Assembly (NCBI GenBank): GCA_965197395.1
Contig: CBDANB010000005.1
Location: forward strand, 372,001-436,000
Direction: 5' to 3'
Origin: CAZYFH01 sp965197395
Lineage (GTDB): Bacteria > Acidobacteriota > Vicinamibacteria > Vicinamibacterales > UBA8438
DNA length: 64,000 bases
Within the stretch, counting starts at the first letter, position 1, and the number at the start of each line of letters is the position of its first letter. The position numbers and the translations under genes were made by a program. Below, piece by piece: positions 16,492-25,542 of the stretch. The notes beneath the pieces were generated by a model, which did no database searches, had not been told where the DNA came from, and worked only from the letters and a program-made list of their open reading frames with translations.

Positions 16492-16944
16492 ATGCCGAAG
16501 ATGAAGCGTCGAGTCGCGGGGTGGGGAGTCGTTGCACCGGGGCTGGTCCTAACCTTGGTCGTGGCGTGGACGTTCGCCGCGCCGAAGGGGAGCACTGAGG
16601 TTGCTCCCGTGACGCCAGCGCCGCTCGTGAAGTTCGTGCCGGCCCCGATCGTTGAGACGGGTGAGGCCCGAGACCGCGCGATTTTCAGCGAGATCCGACG
16701 GGCGCAGCATCTGGCGATGATCGAGGCACGGAGAACGGCCCAACAATACGGAGGCGGCGGAATGCCAATGTCGCCTTCCGCGCGAAAACACGAGTCACTG
16801 AGCGTGACGCTAGCGGCGGAATCGGCGGCGAGTGCGCTCAAACAGATCGCTCTCGCATACGGGGTGTCTGTCGGGGAGCTCAAAGCGCTGTATCTGCGGG
16901 GCGACGCGGCTGGATGGGAGGCTTCCGATGCCAACACGCGATGA
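16492..16944 (+). CDS. Small membrane-anchored or exported protein, unknown
   Basis: The product is 150 residues with one N-terminal hydrophobic segment (GWGVVAPGLVLTLVVAWTFA), then a Pro/Val-rich stretch. Its C-terminal helical region ends LKQIALAYGVSVGELKALYL, which looks like a small helix-turn-helix or LysM-like 'Y-G-V-S-V-G-E-L' element. It starts directly after the oxygenase stop, so it is probably in the same transcript. Its end overlaps the next small gene by 17 bp. I recognise no family. Confidence 0.5.
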   Translation: MPKMKRRVAGWGVVAPGLVLTLVVAWTFAAPKGSTEVAPVTPAPLVKFVPAPIVETGEARDRAIFSEIRRAQHLAMIEARRTAQQYGGGGMPMSPSARKHESLSVTLAAESAASALKQIALAYGVSVGELKALYLRGDAAGWEASDANTR

Positions 16945-17179
16945 TCGAAAAGATAGGCGACGAGGGTCGTTGCTCGATAGCGAGGTGACGACCGTGCGGG
17001 TCGACAGACGGTCGTTCTTGTCCAGGACGGTCGGCGCCGGGACGGTGGCGGTTGGTGCGGCCCTCGCCTCCGCGTGCTCCGACCGCTGCGATTCGGATAC
17101 CGTGACGGACCGAGATGCCGGCCGGTTCGCCGACTATCCAGACCGTCCTCGAGATCGCACCTGCGATAAGGACCTCTAG
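16928..17179 (+). CDS. 83-residue Tat-signal small protein, Asp/Arg-rich
   Basis: The ATG at 16928 is 7 bp after GGGAGG. The product has a twin-arginine signal (VRVDRRSFLSRTVGAGTVAV) with a possible lipid-attachment or cleavage region LASACS. Only about 35 residues remain after it, very rich in Asp and Arg (CSDRCDSDTVTDRDAG, DYPDRPRDRTCDKDL) with three cysteines. Export by Tat suggests folding or cofactor loading in the cytoplasm, but the mature part is too short for a known enzyme. It overlaps the preceding gene and probably belongs to the JmjC oxygenase operon. Function is unknown. Confidence 0.5.
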   Translation: MPTRDDRKDRRRGSLLDSEVTTVRVDRRSFLSRTVGAGTVAVGAALASACSDRCDSDTVTDRDAGRFADYPDRPRDRTCDKDL

Positions 17180-17330
17180 CGTCCTGGTACCGTAATTCGT
17201 GGCCTGGGTTCCGAAAAGGGGGTTAGGATCGACATCGTCTACCAGCGGTGTCGCTGGGCGTGGGTGATCTGGCCCACGGCCGCCGGCGGTTTGGGCAACT
17301 GTGCGGGGTGTCCGTCGGGAGGACGACAGC

Positions 17331-18290
17331 ATGCGCGTGTCGCAGACGTGGGTTGTTGCATTGGTGGCGGGCGTCGTCCTGGGGTTGATGGCGACCGCGG
17401 GGATCACGGCCCAGCCATCGGACGAAGTGCCCCGCACAGCGTGGGGCGCCCCGGATCTAGGGGGCGTGTGGGACTACCGGAGCGTGACGCCGCTCGAGCG
17501 GCCCGAGCAGTTTGCGGACAAGCCGGTGCTGACGGAGGAGGAAGCGGCCACCGTCGAACGGGAGCGGGCCGAATGGGTGGAGCGGATCGACGCGGCGGAG
17601 AACGGATCCGTCCCCGGCAACGACATCCACACCCGTGTCTTCCTGGACTTCGGTACCGAGACCGTGGCGGACCGGCGGTCGTCGCTCATCATCGACCCAC
17701 CAAACGGTCGGAGGCCTCCGATGACGCCGGAAGGCGAGAAACGGCCTCGGAACGCCGGCTCGTTCGGGAATCACCCGTTGGAGTCGCTCGAGGACTTCAG
17801 CCTGTCCGATCGCTGTATGTCCCCCCTCGGCGTGCCGCTCAACCCGCTGCCGTACAACAGCTATGTCCAGCTGTTCCAGACCGAGGACCATCTGGCGATG
17901 CTGGTCGAGATGATGCACACGACGCGGCTCATCCCGATCGTCGAGCGTCCCCACGGTGCGATCCGGCAGCGGAGGGGCGAGTCCCGTGGGCGTTGGGAGA
18001 ACGACACGCTTGTGGTGGAGACGACAAACTTCGCGCACTCGGTCGCGGGCGCCAGTCGTGAGGCCACGCTGATTGAGCGTTTCCGACGCACGAGCGCGGA
18101 CATCCTCGAGTACGAGTACACCTTCCGCGACCCGGCGACCTGGACGGCTCCCTGGACCGCGCTGCAGACGCTGAGAAAGCACCCCGAGCCGATTTTCGAG
18201 TACGCCTGCCACGAGGGAAACTACGGGTTGACGAACATGCTCCGGGTCGCGCGACAGGCCGAAGCAGAAACGGGGAGGGCCGGGCGCTAG
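17331..18290 (+). CDS. CHEGN-family secreted protein, paralog 3
   Basis: From the ATG at 17331 (GGGAGG upstream) the product is 319 residues, with signal peptide cleaved near GITAQ. Landmarks are RTAWGAPDLGGVWDYRSVTP, LERPEQFADKPVLTEEEA, RRSSLIIDPPNGRRPPMTPE, SDRCMSPLGVPLNP (first conserved Cys), VQLFQTEDHLAMLVEMMHTT, GRWENDTLVVETTNF, LIERFRR and IFEYACHEGNYGLTNML (second conserved Cys). It lacks the 'Y-N-x-F-W' segment found in most copies. It is convergent with the serine hydrolase gene. Confidence 0.85.
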   Translation: MRVSQTWVVALVAGVVLGLMATAGITAQPSDEVPRTAWGAPDLGGVWDYRSVTPLERPEQFADKPVLTEEEAATVERERAEWVERIDAAENGSVPGNDIHTRVFLDFGTETVADRRSSLIIDPPNGRRPPMTPEGEKRPRNAGSFGNHPLESLEDFSLSDRCMSPLGVPLNPLPYNSYVQLFQTEDHLAMLVEMMHTTRLIPIVERPHGAIRQRRGESRGRWENDTLVVETTNFAHSVAGASREATLIERFRRTSADILEYEYTFRDPATWTAPWTALQTLRKHPEPIFEYACHEGNYGLTNMLRVARQAEAETGRAGR

Positions 18291-18338
18291 GAGTCCGCGG
18301 TGCGCCGAGGTCGGCGAGGCGCCCGCGCCGGCATCCAC

Positions 18339-19382
18339 TCATGCGTCGATGGCAGGCAGGATGTACCTCTCGACGGGTTGCCATGGGTCGGCCGACTTCA
18401 TGACCACTTTCGAGACGATCGCGACGACCAGGTCTTTGCTTGGTACGCAGCAGATGAGATTGCCGCCGGATCCGGCGGCGGAATACGAAAAGGTGCTCCC
18501 TTCCCCTCGGAGCCACCAGTAATACCCGTATCCGTTGGCGTTCTGCGAGGTGGACTCGTCGATCCATGCCTCCGGGATGACAGGTGTGTTGTCCCAGATG
18601 CCGTGATTCAGATACAGGAATCCGAAACGGGCCATGTCTCGGGGAGTGATCGTCAGTCCCCATCCTCCCGTGGTGATGCCGCCTGGGTCCTTGATCCATC
18701 CGGTGATGTTCTTGCCGAACACGTCGTCCCTCTGAAACGACGTCATGTCGTGATCCGGGATCTCCTCCATGCCGAGCGGTCGGAACAACCGCTCGTTCGC
18801 GAACTCGCGCGCGCACCGGCCGGTCGTCCGCGAGAGGATGGCGGAGACCAGGTGAGGACAGACGCTGCTGTACTGAAACCGTCCCAGTTGTCCCTCCCGG
18901 CCCAGCAGATCGAGGATGTATGTCACCCAGTCGCGCTGCCTCCGCAGTCGGTTCAGTGGTTCGTATCCCCAGGCGCCCGTTTTCCAGGCGATCGGCGCGG
19001 TCATCGAGAGAAGATGCTTCAGCGTGAGTGTGCGTTTCTGCGTGTCACCGGCGGCGGGGACGTATTCAGGAAAGAACTCCAGGATCTTTTGGTCCACGCT
19101 CTGCACGTACCCGGCCTCGATCGCAATGCCGACCAAGGCGGACATGACGCTCTTCGTGACCGAGGCGACGTTATGCGTTTCGCGGGCACCGTATCCAGGG
19201 CGATACCACTCGAAGACGATGTATCCCCGCCTGACCACGAGCACGCCGTTCACGTGGCGGTAGCGTGACCGCAGGAGTGTCTCCAGTTCGCCAAGCGTCT
19301 CCGCCCGCAGACCCATGGCGTCCGGTTGAGCCGTGCGCCAGTTCGCCGTGGGCCAGTAGTCTCGTGTGGTGGCGGCGTTCAT
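18339..19382 (-). CDS. Serine hydrolase, class C beta-lactamase fold
   Basis: The product is 347 residues. The catalytic S-x-x-K lies in NVASVTKSVMSALVGIAIEA near residue 65, and the Y-x-x motif is FQYSSVCPHLVSAIL near residue 160. GGWGLTITPRDMARFGFLYL and SYSAAGSGGNLI follow, as expected of the beta-lactamase-related/penicillin-binding fold. Such proteins are usually esterases or D-amino-acid peptidases; true beta-lactamase activity is unlikely to be inferable. No signal peptide is evident at the chosen ATG at 19382. The gene lies 58 bp downstream of the broken uvrA-like gene on the same strand. Confidence 0.75.
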   Translation of the reverse strand: MNAATTRDYWPTANWRTAQPDAMGLRAETLGELETLLRSRYRHVNGVLVVRRGYIVFEWYRPGYGARETHNVASVTKSVMSALVGIAIEAGYVQSVDQKILEFFPEYVPAAGDTQKRTLTLKHLLSMTAPIAWKTGAWGYEPLNRLRRQRDWVTYILDLLGREGQLGRFQYSSVCPHLVSAILSRTTGRCAREFANERLFRPLGMEEIPDHDMTSFQRDDVFGKNITGWIKDPGGITTGGWGLTITPRDMARFGFLYLNHGIWDNTPVIPEAWIDESTSQNANGYGYYWWLRGEGSTFSYSAAGSGGNLICCVPSKDLVVAIVSKVVMKSADPWQPVERYILPAIDA

Positions 19383-19440
19383 TGAGCTGAGCGCTTCGTG
19401 CCGGACGTCGGGGTTCCTCTCGCTGGACGGAACCCGTCCC

Positions 19441-22268
19441 TCACACGGCCGCGGGCAGGTAACGGGCCGTGATGGATCGTGGATTGTGCCGCAGCGAGGG
19501 CGGGGTGCCCTCGGCAATGATCCGTCCTCCGCCGGCCCCGCCCTCCGGGCCGAGCTCGATGATCCAGTCGCACGATGAGAGGACCACCGGATCGTGCTCG
19601 ATGACGATCGCGGAGTTGCCGTTCGTGACGAGCTCATCCAGCAGCTCGATGAGCTTGGCTGTGTCGTAGAGACTCAGGCCGGTCGTCGGTTCATCCAGCA
19701 CGTAGAGGATGTTGCCTTTCCGCCGTCCACCCATCTCTTTCGCAAGTTTGATCCTCTGTGACTCGCCTCCACTCAGGCTTGGGGTGGGTTGGCCCAGCTC
19801 GATGTACCCCATGCCAATCCGGGCTATATCCGAGTTTCCCAAATGGCGTAAGTACCTGATATCGCTGTCTTTCCGGGATAAATCGAGCGTTCGGCCTGTA
19901 CAGGTCGGCGGTTTTGAGGTGAACATAGTGGTTCACCGGTCGACAGCAGTCCGAGGACGGGGCGGTCCACCCCCTCCCTGGGAGTCATCTTGTCGCACAC
20001 GGACGGGCCCTGTGGAAGCTGACGGCACCGTGGACGCACAGAACGCGCCCACCGCGCCTTGGAAAACGCTGCGTGTTTTCCACGAGCTTCCACATGGACT
20101 TTCCCATCGAATCACCCACGCAAAACCCCGAAAGGCCCCAAAATGGCGTTGGGAAACCCGGATAGACCCCCAATCCGGTCCATCACCAGCAACGTAGAGA
20201 GAATCCCCTTGTGACCCTCGAAGAAGGACACCGCTTCCGAGACGCGCATCTCGAGGACATCGACGATCGTCTTCCCGTTGTATCTCACGGACAACCCGTC
20301 GTCGTTGTATCGCCGCCCGTTGCACGCCTTGCAGCGGGTGTACATCTTTAGATTGCTCCCCAGCACCGTCGTCTCACGCCCGGTCCCGCCGCATTCGGAG
20401 CAGGCTCCCTTGGAGTTGAAGGAGAAATGGCCCGCCGAGAGCTTTCGCTCGATCGCGTCCGGTTGCGTGGCGAACAGTCTGCGGATCCGATTCCAGACGC
20501 CGATGTACGTCACAGGGTTCGAGTTCAGATGTCGCCCGATGGGGGCCTGCGAGACCTCGGCGAACCCGGCGATGTGCTCCATGCCGTCCAGCCTGTCCGC
20601 GACGGTTTCGATGACGGTCGATTCGTCGTCGCCGTCCGCCGCGTCGCCTTCATCGGGCTGCGCGCCCCTCTCCACTGGATCGCGAAAATGGTCCCTGAGC
20701 AGAGGAACGAGCGTGTCCGAGACAAGCGAGCTCTTCCCGCTTCCAGAGACGCCGGCGATTCCGACGAGGACGCCCAGCGGAAACGAGATCGTCACATCCT
20801 GAAGATTGTGTGTCCTGGCGTGCCGGAGTGTCAGGCGGGGCGTCGTCTCGGTCAGCGATGTGTCGCGACTCGGCGCTTTCCGCGCAATCGTCCGATTCGT
20901 GGACCTGGTCGGCATGCGGGTCTTCCCGGACAGATACCGTCCGGTGATCGAGTCGTCACACGCGAGCAGGCCGGCGTAATCACCCTGATAGACCACACGT
21001 CCACCGTTGATCCCCGCGCCTGGTCCCAGGTCGACGATATGGTCCGCTCTCTCGATGGTGTTGCGGTCGTGCTCCACGACGATCACGGTGTTCCCCAGCT
21101 CCTTCAGGGCGGTGATCGCCTGCAGGAGCTCGGCCTTCTCCGATTCGTGCAGACCCACCGTCGGTTCATCGAGGATATAGATCAGGGAGTCCATCCGCGA
21201 CGCGAGATGGGCGTTCAGGAAGAGGCGCTGGATCTCCCCGCCGCTCAGGGTCGGCATCTCCCGGTATAGGGACAGATGGCCGAGGCGGGCCCTGATCAGC
21301 CCCTCGGTCTTTCGCAGCATCTCCTCGAGCAGGTTCGTCCCGAGGCGGGTGAACGTCTTCCGCTTCAACAAGGTCGCGAAGAAGTCCCTGGTTTCCGCCA
21401 GGGTCATCGTTGCTACGTCGCCGATGTGCTTGCCGTTCAGTAAGACCCGGCGTGCTTCTTCTCCCACCCGGAAACCATCGCACTCCGGGCACACGCGCGG
21501 TGTGTAGACACCACTGACATCCTCGCCGTACTTGGCCAGACGGCCCTGAAAGATCCTCGTCAAGCAGTAGCTTTGCTTGAGCGAGTTGCTGTCGACATAG
21601 TGGCCATGGATGACGTCCTCCTTCACCTCGTCGGGAAGCTGGGAAAAGGGTGTGTCGATGTACTCACCAAAATGTCTGGCGAGCAGTCTCGCGTAGCCAG
21701 GTGTCATCCCCACCGAGTCAAAGACCTGTTTCAGGGTCGTGCGTTCATCCGGCACCAGCCTGTCCACGTCGATTTCACGATAGGCTCCACGTCCGGAGCA
21801 CTTCATGCACATGCCGTCTGGTGCGTTGTAGGAAAAGCAACGCGCTTCTAGACGTTCCTCGGCATGGCCGCATCGACCGCAGGTGAGGTCGTCACCGACG
21901 GGCGTCCCGCACGCGGAGCACTGGATCTGCCCTTCGCCGGAGTAGAGGACGCCGAGCAAACCCAGGATTCTGGTCCGTGAGCCGACCGTGGACCGCGGAT
22001 TGCTCCGGCGGATGATGCTCTGCTGCACGGCGATCGTGGGCGCGATCCCCGAGATGCTGTCGAACTTGACCTCGTCATCCAGTCCGGAGAGCACGCCCAA
22101 CGACCGCAGATACTGGCTGCGCCCTTCCTCGAAGATGATGTCGAACACCAGGCTGGACTTGCCGGAGCCGCTGACGCCGGTGGCCACGACGAGCGTGTTC
22201 TTGGGGATGGAGACGTTGATTCGCTTGAGGTTGTGTACGCGCGCGCCCGTGATCGTGATGTTGTCCAT
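19441..22268 (-). pseudogene. uvrA: uvrA-like excinuclease/ABC ATPase gene, interrupted
   Basis: Two pieces in different frames encode one UvrA-like protein. The 5' piece (22268 down to about 20179) holds the first ATPase half (Walker A GVSGSGKSSLVFD, signature PTLSGGEIQRL, LIYILDEPTVGLHES), the zinc-finger cysteines, and the second Walker A (GIAGVSGSGKSSLVSD). The 3' piece (19813 to 19441) has MGYIELGQPTPSLSGGESQR and LYVLDEPTTGLS. Removing 356 bp (insert plus one target copy) rejoins them as LLVMDRIGMGYIELGQP with no other lesion, giving 823 residues. This is shorter than housekeeping UvrA (about 940), so it resembles UvrA2/DrrC-type paralogs linked to drug tolerance. Both ATPase halves are needed, so the gene is presumably inactive. 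Confidence 0.85.
19821..20169. mobile_element. Non-autonomous ~350-bp insertion element (MITE-like) in uvrA
   Basis: CCAATCCGG occurs at 19814-19822 and again at 20170-20178, flanking the insert as a 7-9 bp target duplication (the exact length is blurred because the element may begin with GGG). The ends are imperfect inverted repeats: GGGCTATATCCGAGTTTCCC on the left and GGGTCTATCCGGGTTTCCCA inward from the right. No transposase frame is present. It contains short inner palindromes, for example GGAAAACGCTGCGTGTTTTCC. Excision restores the uvrA frame exactly. The parent IS family is not identifiable from this alone. Confidence 0.8.
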
Positions 22269-22349
22269 ACACTCAGGCGTTCACGTCCGCGAGACAAGGC
22301 TGACGCCTTGCCCGACAACGGCCGCGCACATACGCTCCGAGCGTGAGTG

Positions 22350-24257
22350 CTAGCGCCCGCCCGTTGACGTCGCCGGCGCAGGCACCTCGAACGGATACCC
22401 GGGCGGTCCGTTCGTGTAGAACGCCCCCAGCGAGTCGATCGTGTCCATGTCCGGATACAGCACGCCGAAGGCGGGTGCCTCTCGGCTTCCACGCGGTGAG
22501 TACCACACGGCTCCGTCTTTTGTGATTTGGATCTTGGGCGAGTCAGCGTGCCGCTGCGGTTTCGGATAGAACGTGAACGTCTCGCTGCGCGGGTCGAACT
22601 TCCAGAGCGACGCTCCGTACTCTCCGTCGGTTCGCTGCCCCACGTCGGCGGACCAGATGTTGTCCTGGGGATCCGCGGCGACGTCGTAGGGTTCGGCGTT
22701 TTGCTGCGGAATCGTCCACTCGGTCATCTTGCCCGTGGCCTGGTCCAGCTTGACGAGCTTCCCGGGACGCTGGCCAGCCGAATAGATGCCCCACCAGACG
22801 TTGTTCTGTGAGTCGATATTCAGCCGGCGCGTGTGCGCGGGGTAGGTCGGCGCCGTGAACTCGGTCCACGAATTGTTGGACGTATCGAACTTGACGATCT
22901 TGCCGCCGCTCCAGAGGGCAATCCAGATGTTGTCGTTGCGATCGGCCACGACGCCGTAGGGAATGGCGTGCGGGGTCGGGATCCGAAACACCGAGACCTC
23001 GCCCGTGGCTCGGTCCCACTTGCTCAGCGCGCCCCCCATGATCCACCCGACATAGATGTTGCCCTTCGAGTCCATCGCCAGCGACTGCATGAACTTCGTG
23101 GGATTCCGAACCACGTTGTCGGGGTCCATCGGAATCTGATGCTCGAACGTCTCTGTCGCTGGATTGAATCCCAGCAGGCGCTTCTCTTTGTCACCCGTTC
23201 GTCCCCGGTGTTCAGGCAGCCAGATGAGCCCGGCCGGACCGATGAGGATCTCGTGGTTGCCGTTCCTCGGATCGGGGTAGAGATACTCCCTCTGATCGCC
23301 CGTGCGGGGGTCCAACTTGACCAGCCGATGCGGCACTCCCCGATCCACGAGCCACACGTTGCCATCCGCATCGAAACGGGGATCTTGCCCGTAGCGCCGG
23401 ACCCCGTCTCGGGCCCACTTCTCATCGTTGGTGCCTTCACCCGGTTGGTCGGTGGGGAGGTAGTACTCGATGTACATCGCCTTGCCGAGGGCCTCCGCAT
23501 CGATGGGCGTGTGCTGCTCGATCCGGACGCGCCGGGGCGTGCTCTCGGGTCCGAAGTGCTCGACGACATACGCGAGCAAGTCATCCCGGTCCTCTCGCCC
23601 AAAGCGAAACGTCGAGGCTCTGAAGGAAAGTAGCCCCTGCGCGTAACGGGTGGGATCCTGTTCCCCGAGGGTGCTGCCGACCATATGGTCGATACGAGAC
23701 ATCCACTGTCGCTCGGTGCCCGGACGGGTGGGGAAGAAGTTCTCGCCGTGACACACCATGCACACTTGCTCGGCGACCGCTTTACCCGGTCCCGGCGGGT
23801 AGATCTCGTCGTAGCTCGCGTATGCGAACGGCCCTGCCGCACCGCTCTCCATCGCGGTCCGACCAGCCGGTATGACGAGTGCGGGCGCATCGCCTCCCAG
23901 CTCACCCAGCGTGAGATCGATCCGCGCGGCGTCTCCGGCGCTCACCGTCAAGGTCTGCACGTCCGATTCGAGATGCTTCGTGCTGGCACTCACCTCGTAG
24001 GTGCCGGGAAACAAGGCGACGGCCCGATAGCGTCCCTCGTTCGTGTACACCATGTACACGATCCCCTTGTCGACATGGCGAATGTAGACCTGAGCCGCCA
24101 TGAACGGCTCTGAGGCCGTCACCGTCCCCGACAGTGTCGCGGACCCCGGCACGGCAGCCTGTAGTAGCCCGACCCCGGTCAGGACCGACATGCATACGGC
24201 CACGGCAAGCAGCCAGGAACCGCGCCCGATGGCCGCACGCGTCTTCGAACGAGTCAT
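22350..24257 (-). CDS. Secreted cytochrome c / Vgb-like propeller fusion
   Basis: The product is 635 residues with a signal peptide. Residues about 38-115 form a carboxypeptidase-regulatory-like beta sandwich (SATLSGTVTASEPFMAAQVY, FPGTYEVSAST). Near residue 166, EQVCMVCHGENFFPTRPGTE carries a single C-x-x-C-H heme site with following helices. From about 280 onward it is a virginiamycin-B-lyase/SMP-30-like propeller (FDADGNVWLVDRGVPHRLVK, IGPAGLIWLPEHRGRTG, DRNDNIWIALWSGGKIVKFD). A heme c domain fused to a propeller suggests a periplasmic redox-linked binding or lyase protein. Its ATG overlaps the stop of the upstream CHEGN gene (ATGA), so the two are translationally coupled. Confidence 0.8.
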   Translation of the reverse strand: MTRSKTRAAIGRGSWLLAVAVCMSVLTGVGLLQAAVPGSATLSGTVTASEPFMAAQVYIRHVDKGIVYMVYTNEGRYRAVALFPGTYEVSASTKHLESDVQTLTVSAGDAARIDLTLGELGGDAPALVIPAGRTAMESGAAGPFAYASYDEIYPPGPGKAVAEQVCMVCHGENFFPTRPGTERQWMSRIDHMVGSTLGEQDPTRYAQGLLSFRASTFRFGREDRDDLLAYVVEHFGPESTPRRVRIEQHTPIDAEALGKAMYIEYYLPTDQPGEGTNDEKWARDGVRRYGQDPRFDADGNVWLVDRGVPHRLVKLDPRTGDQREYLYPDPRNGNHEILIGPAGLIWLPEHRGRTGDKEKRLLGFNPATETFEHQIPMDPDNVVRNPTKFMQSLAMDSKGNIYVGWIMGGALSKWDRATGEVSVFRIPTPHAIPYGVVADRNDNIWIALWSGGKIVKFDTSNNSWTEFTAPTYPAHTRRLNIDSQNNVWWGIYSAGQRPGKLVKLDQATGKMTEWTIPQQNAEPYDVAADPQDNIWSADVGQRTDGEYGASLWKFDPRSETFTFYPKPQRHADSPKIQITKDGAVWYSPRGSREAPAFGVLYPDMDTIDSLGAFYTNGPPGYPFEVPAPATSTGGR

Positions 24258-25246
24258 TGGCGGCGACCCTTCTCCTCCGCGCGCGCTCCAGTCAACGTGT
24301 TCTCCATGCCGTAGTTGCCTTCGTGGCAGGCATACTCGTGGATCTCGCCCGCCACCTTGGTCATCGGCACGATAGCCGTGAAGCGGTCGGTAAAGGTGGC
24401 GGGATCATCGATCGTGAACTCGTAGTTCACCGTCAGCCGATCGATCCGCGTGAAGCGCTCGGTCAAGACTTTGCCTTCGGATGTGCCGAACGTGCCGAAG
24501 CTCTTGGTCAGGCCATTGAAATTGCGCGTTTCGACGACCAGCGTGTCTCCATCCCAGTAGCCTTGCGAGTTGCCCGACCACAGGCCAATCGCGTCATCGA
24601 GCGGCGGGCGGTCTCCGATTGGGACGATGCGCGCATCGTGAATCATCTCGGTGAGAATCACGGCGTGATCCCGGTTCTGAACGATCTGCACGTTGTTGTT
24701 GTACAGACTTGGGACGAAGGGAGGCCCGGAGTTGAAGCCCACCATGCAGCGCTCGGACAGGCCACGGTCCTCGGGGCCGTCTTTGCTGATCCCCCCGACG
24801 ACGAAGCGGACCGGTCGCTCGCCCGGGACGTCATCTCCAAGTCCACCGGAAATGGCGTCGACGCCCACCACGGTGTCGGGAAGCCGACCAGTTGTGGGAT
24901 AGACGATGTGGGAGGTGCGAATGTGTTCCGTAATGCCGGCGCTCTCCACCCAAAAATCGTTGTATGCGCCTGGTCCTCCCTCGCGCTGAGGAACCGCCTG
25001 ATCAGATGCCGCATCCGCTGCCGCCAGCCGCGCGCGCAGCTCCGCCACTTCTTCGTCAGTCATGAATTCCCGATCGCCGTACCGCTCGGGCCGCTGCATC
25101 GGGACGTTGGAGGAGAAGTTCCAGACGCCGTCCAGCGACGGTTGGCCCCACGCATTGCGTGGGATCTCAGAGGCGTCAGGCGCCTGGCCAGCCAGGGTCG
25201 TCGTTGACGCGGCGATCAGCAGGCCGAGTGTCAGCAGTGTTCTCAC
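24254..25246 (-). CDS. CHEGN-family secreted protein, paralog 4
   Basis: The GTG at 25246 is chosen because GGGAGG stands about 4 bp before it and it begins a signal peptide (VRTLLTLGLLIAASTTTLAG). The 330-residue product has the family landmarks: RNAWGQPSLDGVWNFSS, MQRPERYGDREFMTDEE, YNDFWVESAG, SERCMVGFNSGPP (first conserved Cys), VQIVQNRDHAVILTEMIHDA, GYWDGDTLVVETRNF, LTERFTR and IHEYACHEGNYGMENTLTGA (second conserved Cys). The usual 'R-T-S-L-I-V-D-P-P' is altered to RTSHIVYPTTG. It overlaps the cytochrome/propeller gene by 4 bp. Confidence 0.85.
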   Translation of the reverse strand: MRTLLTLGLLIAASTTTLAGQAPDASEIPRNAWGQPSLDGVWNFSSNVPMQRPERYGDREFMTDEEVAELRARLAAADAASDQAVPQREGGPGAYNDFWVESAGITEHIRTSHIVYPTTGRLPDTVVGVDAISGGLGDDVPGERPVRFVVGGISKDGPEDRGLSERCMVGFNSGPPFVPSLYNNNVQIVQNRDHAVILTEMIHDARIVPIGDRPPLDDAIGLWSGNSQGYWDGDTLVVETRNFNGLTKSFGTFGTSEGKVLTERFTRIDRLTVNYEFTIDDPATFTDRFTAIVPMTKVAGEIHEYACHEGNYGMENTLTGARAEEKGRRQ

Positions 25247-25369
25247 GATTCCTCCCGAGGAAGGGTCGAGCGCGAGCTCAACGTCGAAGCGCACTCCCGC
25301 AAGTCTAATCGAGTCGTCGGATGCCGACCACTGCCGGCGCCTGGGCAGGAGCTCGTTGACTGTCGCTTA

Positions 25370-25530
25370 TGGGGTTGGTTGGCTGATCAGCATCGTCACC
25401 CGAGACGGCTGGACGGCGGCGTCGGGGTGTACGGCGAGTCGGCAACAGGGTGGGTGATGCAAGAGAACGTCCCCGGTGCCGTCCCTGTTGAGGTCCACGG
25501 CGGCGCCTCGGTCACGTCAGTCGACGAATC
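25370..25530 (-). pseudogene. Possible FG-GAP/VCBS-repeat gene relic
   Basis: In the 296-bp gap between the CHEGN gene start and the next quinoprotein gene, one minus-strand frame reads AAVDLNRDGTGDVLLHHP before running to a stop. The D-x-N-x-D-G calcium loop followed by 'D-V-L-L' is typical of FG-GAP/VCBS propeller repeats. No start or second repeat is visible, so this is at most a decayed end. Nothing else was recognised in the gap. Confidence 0.25.
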
Positions 25531-25542
25531 CGTCGTCATTCC

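Noticed and set aside
18339..19382. True beta-lactamase annotation for the serine hydrolase
   Set aside because: S-x-x-K and Y-x-x motifs only define the fold; no signal peptide and no evidence for lactam hydrolysis.
22295..22310. CAAGGC/GCCTTG hairpin upstream of uvrA as another repeat copy
   Set aside because: It lacks the GTAGCGC arms and the second hairpin; the resemblance is too short to include in the family.
22350..24257. Virginiamycin B lyase as a resistance enzyme
   Set aside because: The propeller resembles Vgb but is fused to a heme c domain and sits in a catabolic-type context; streptogramin cleavage is not supported.
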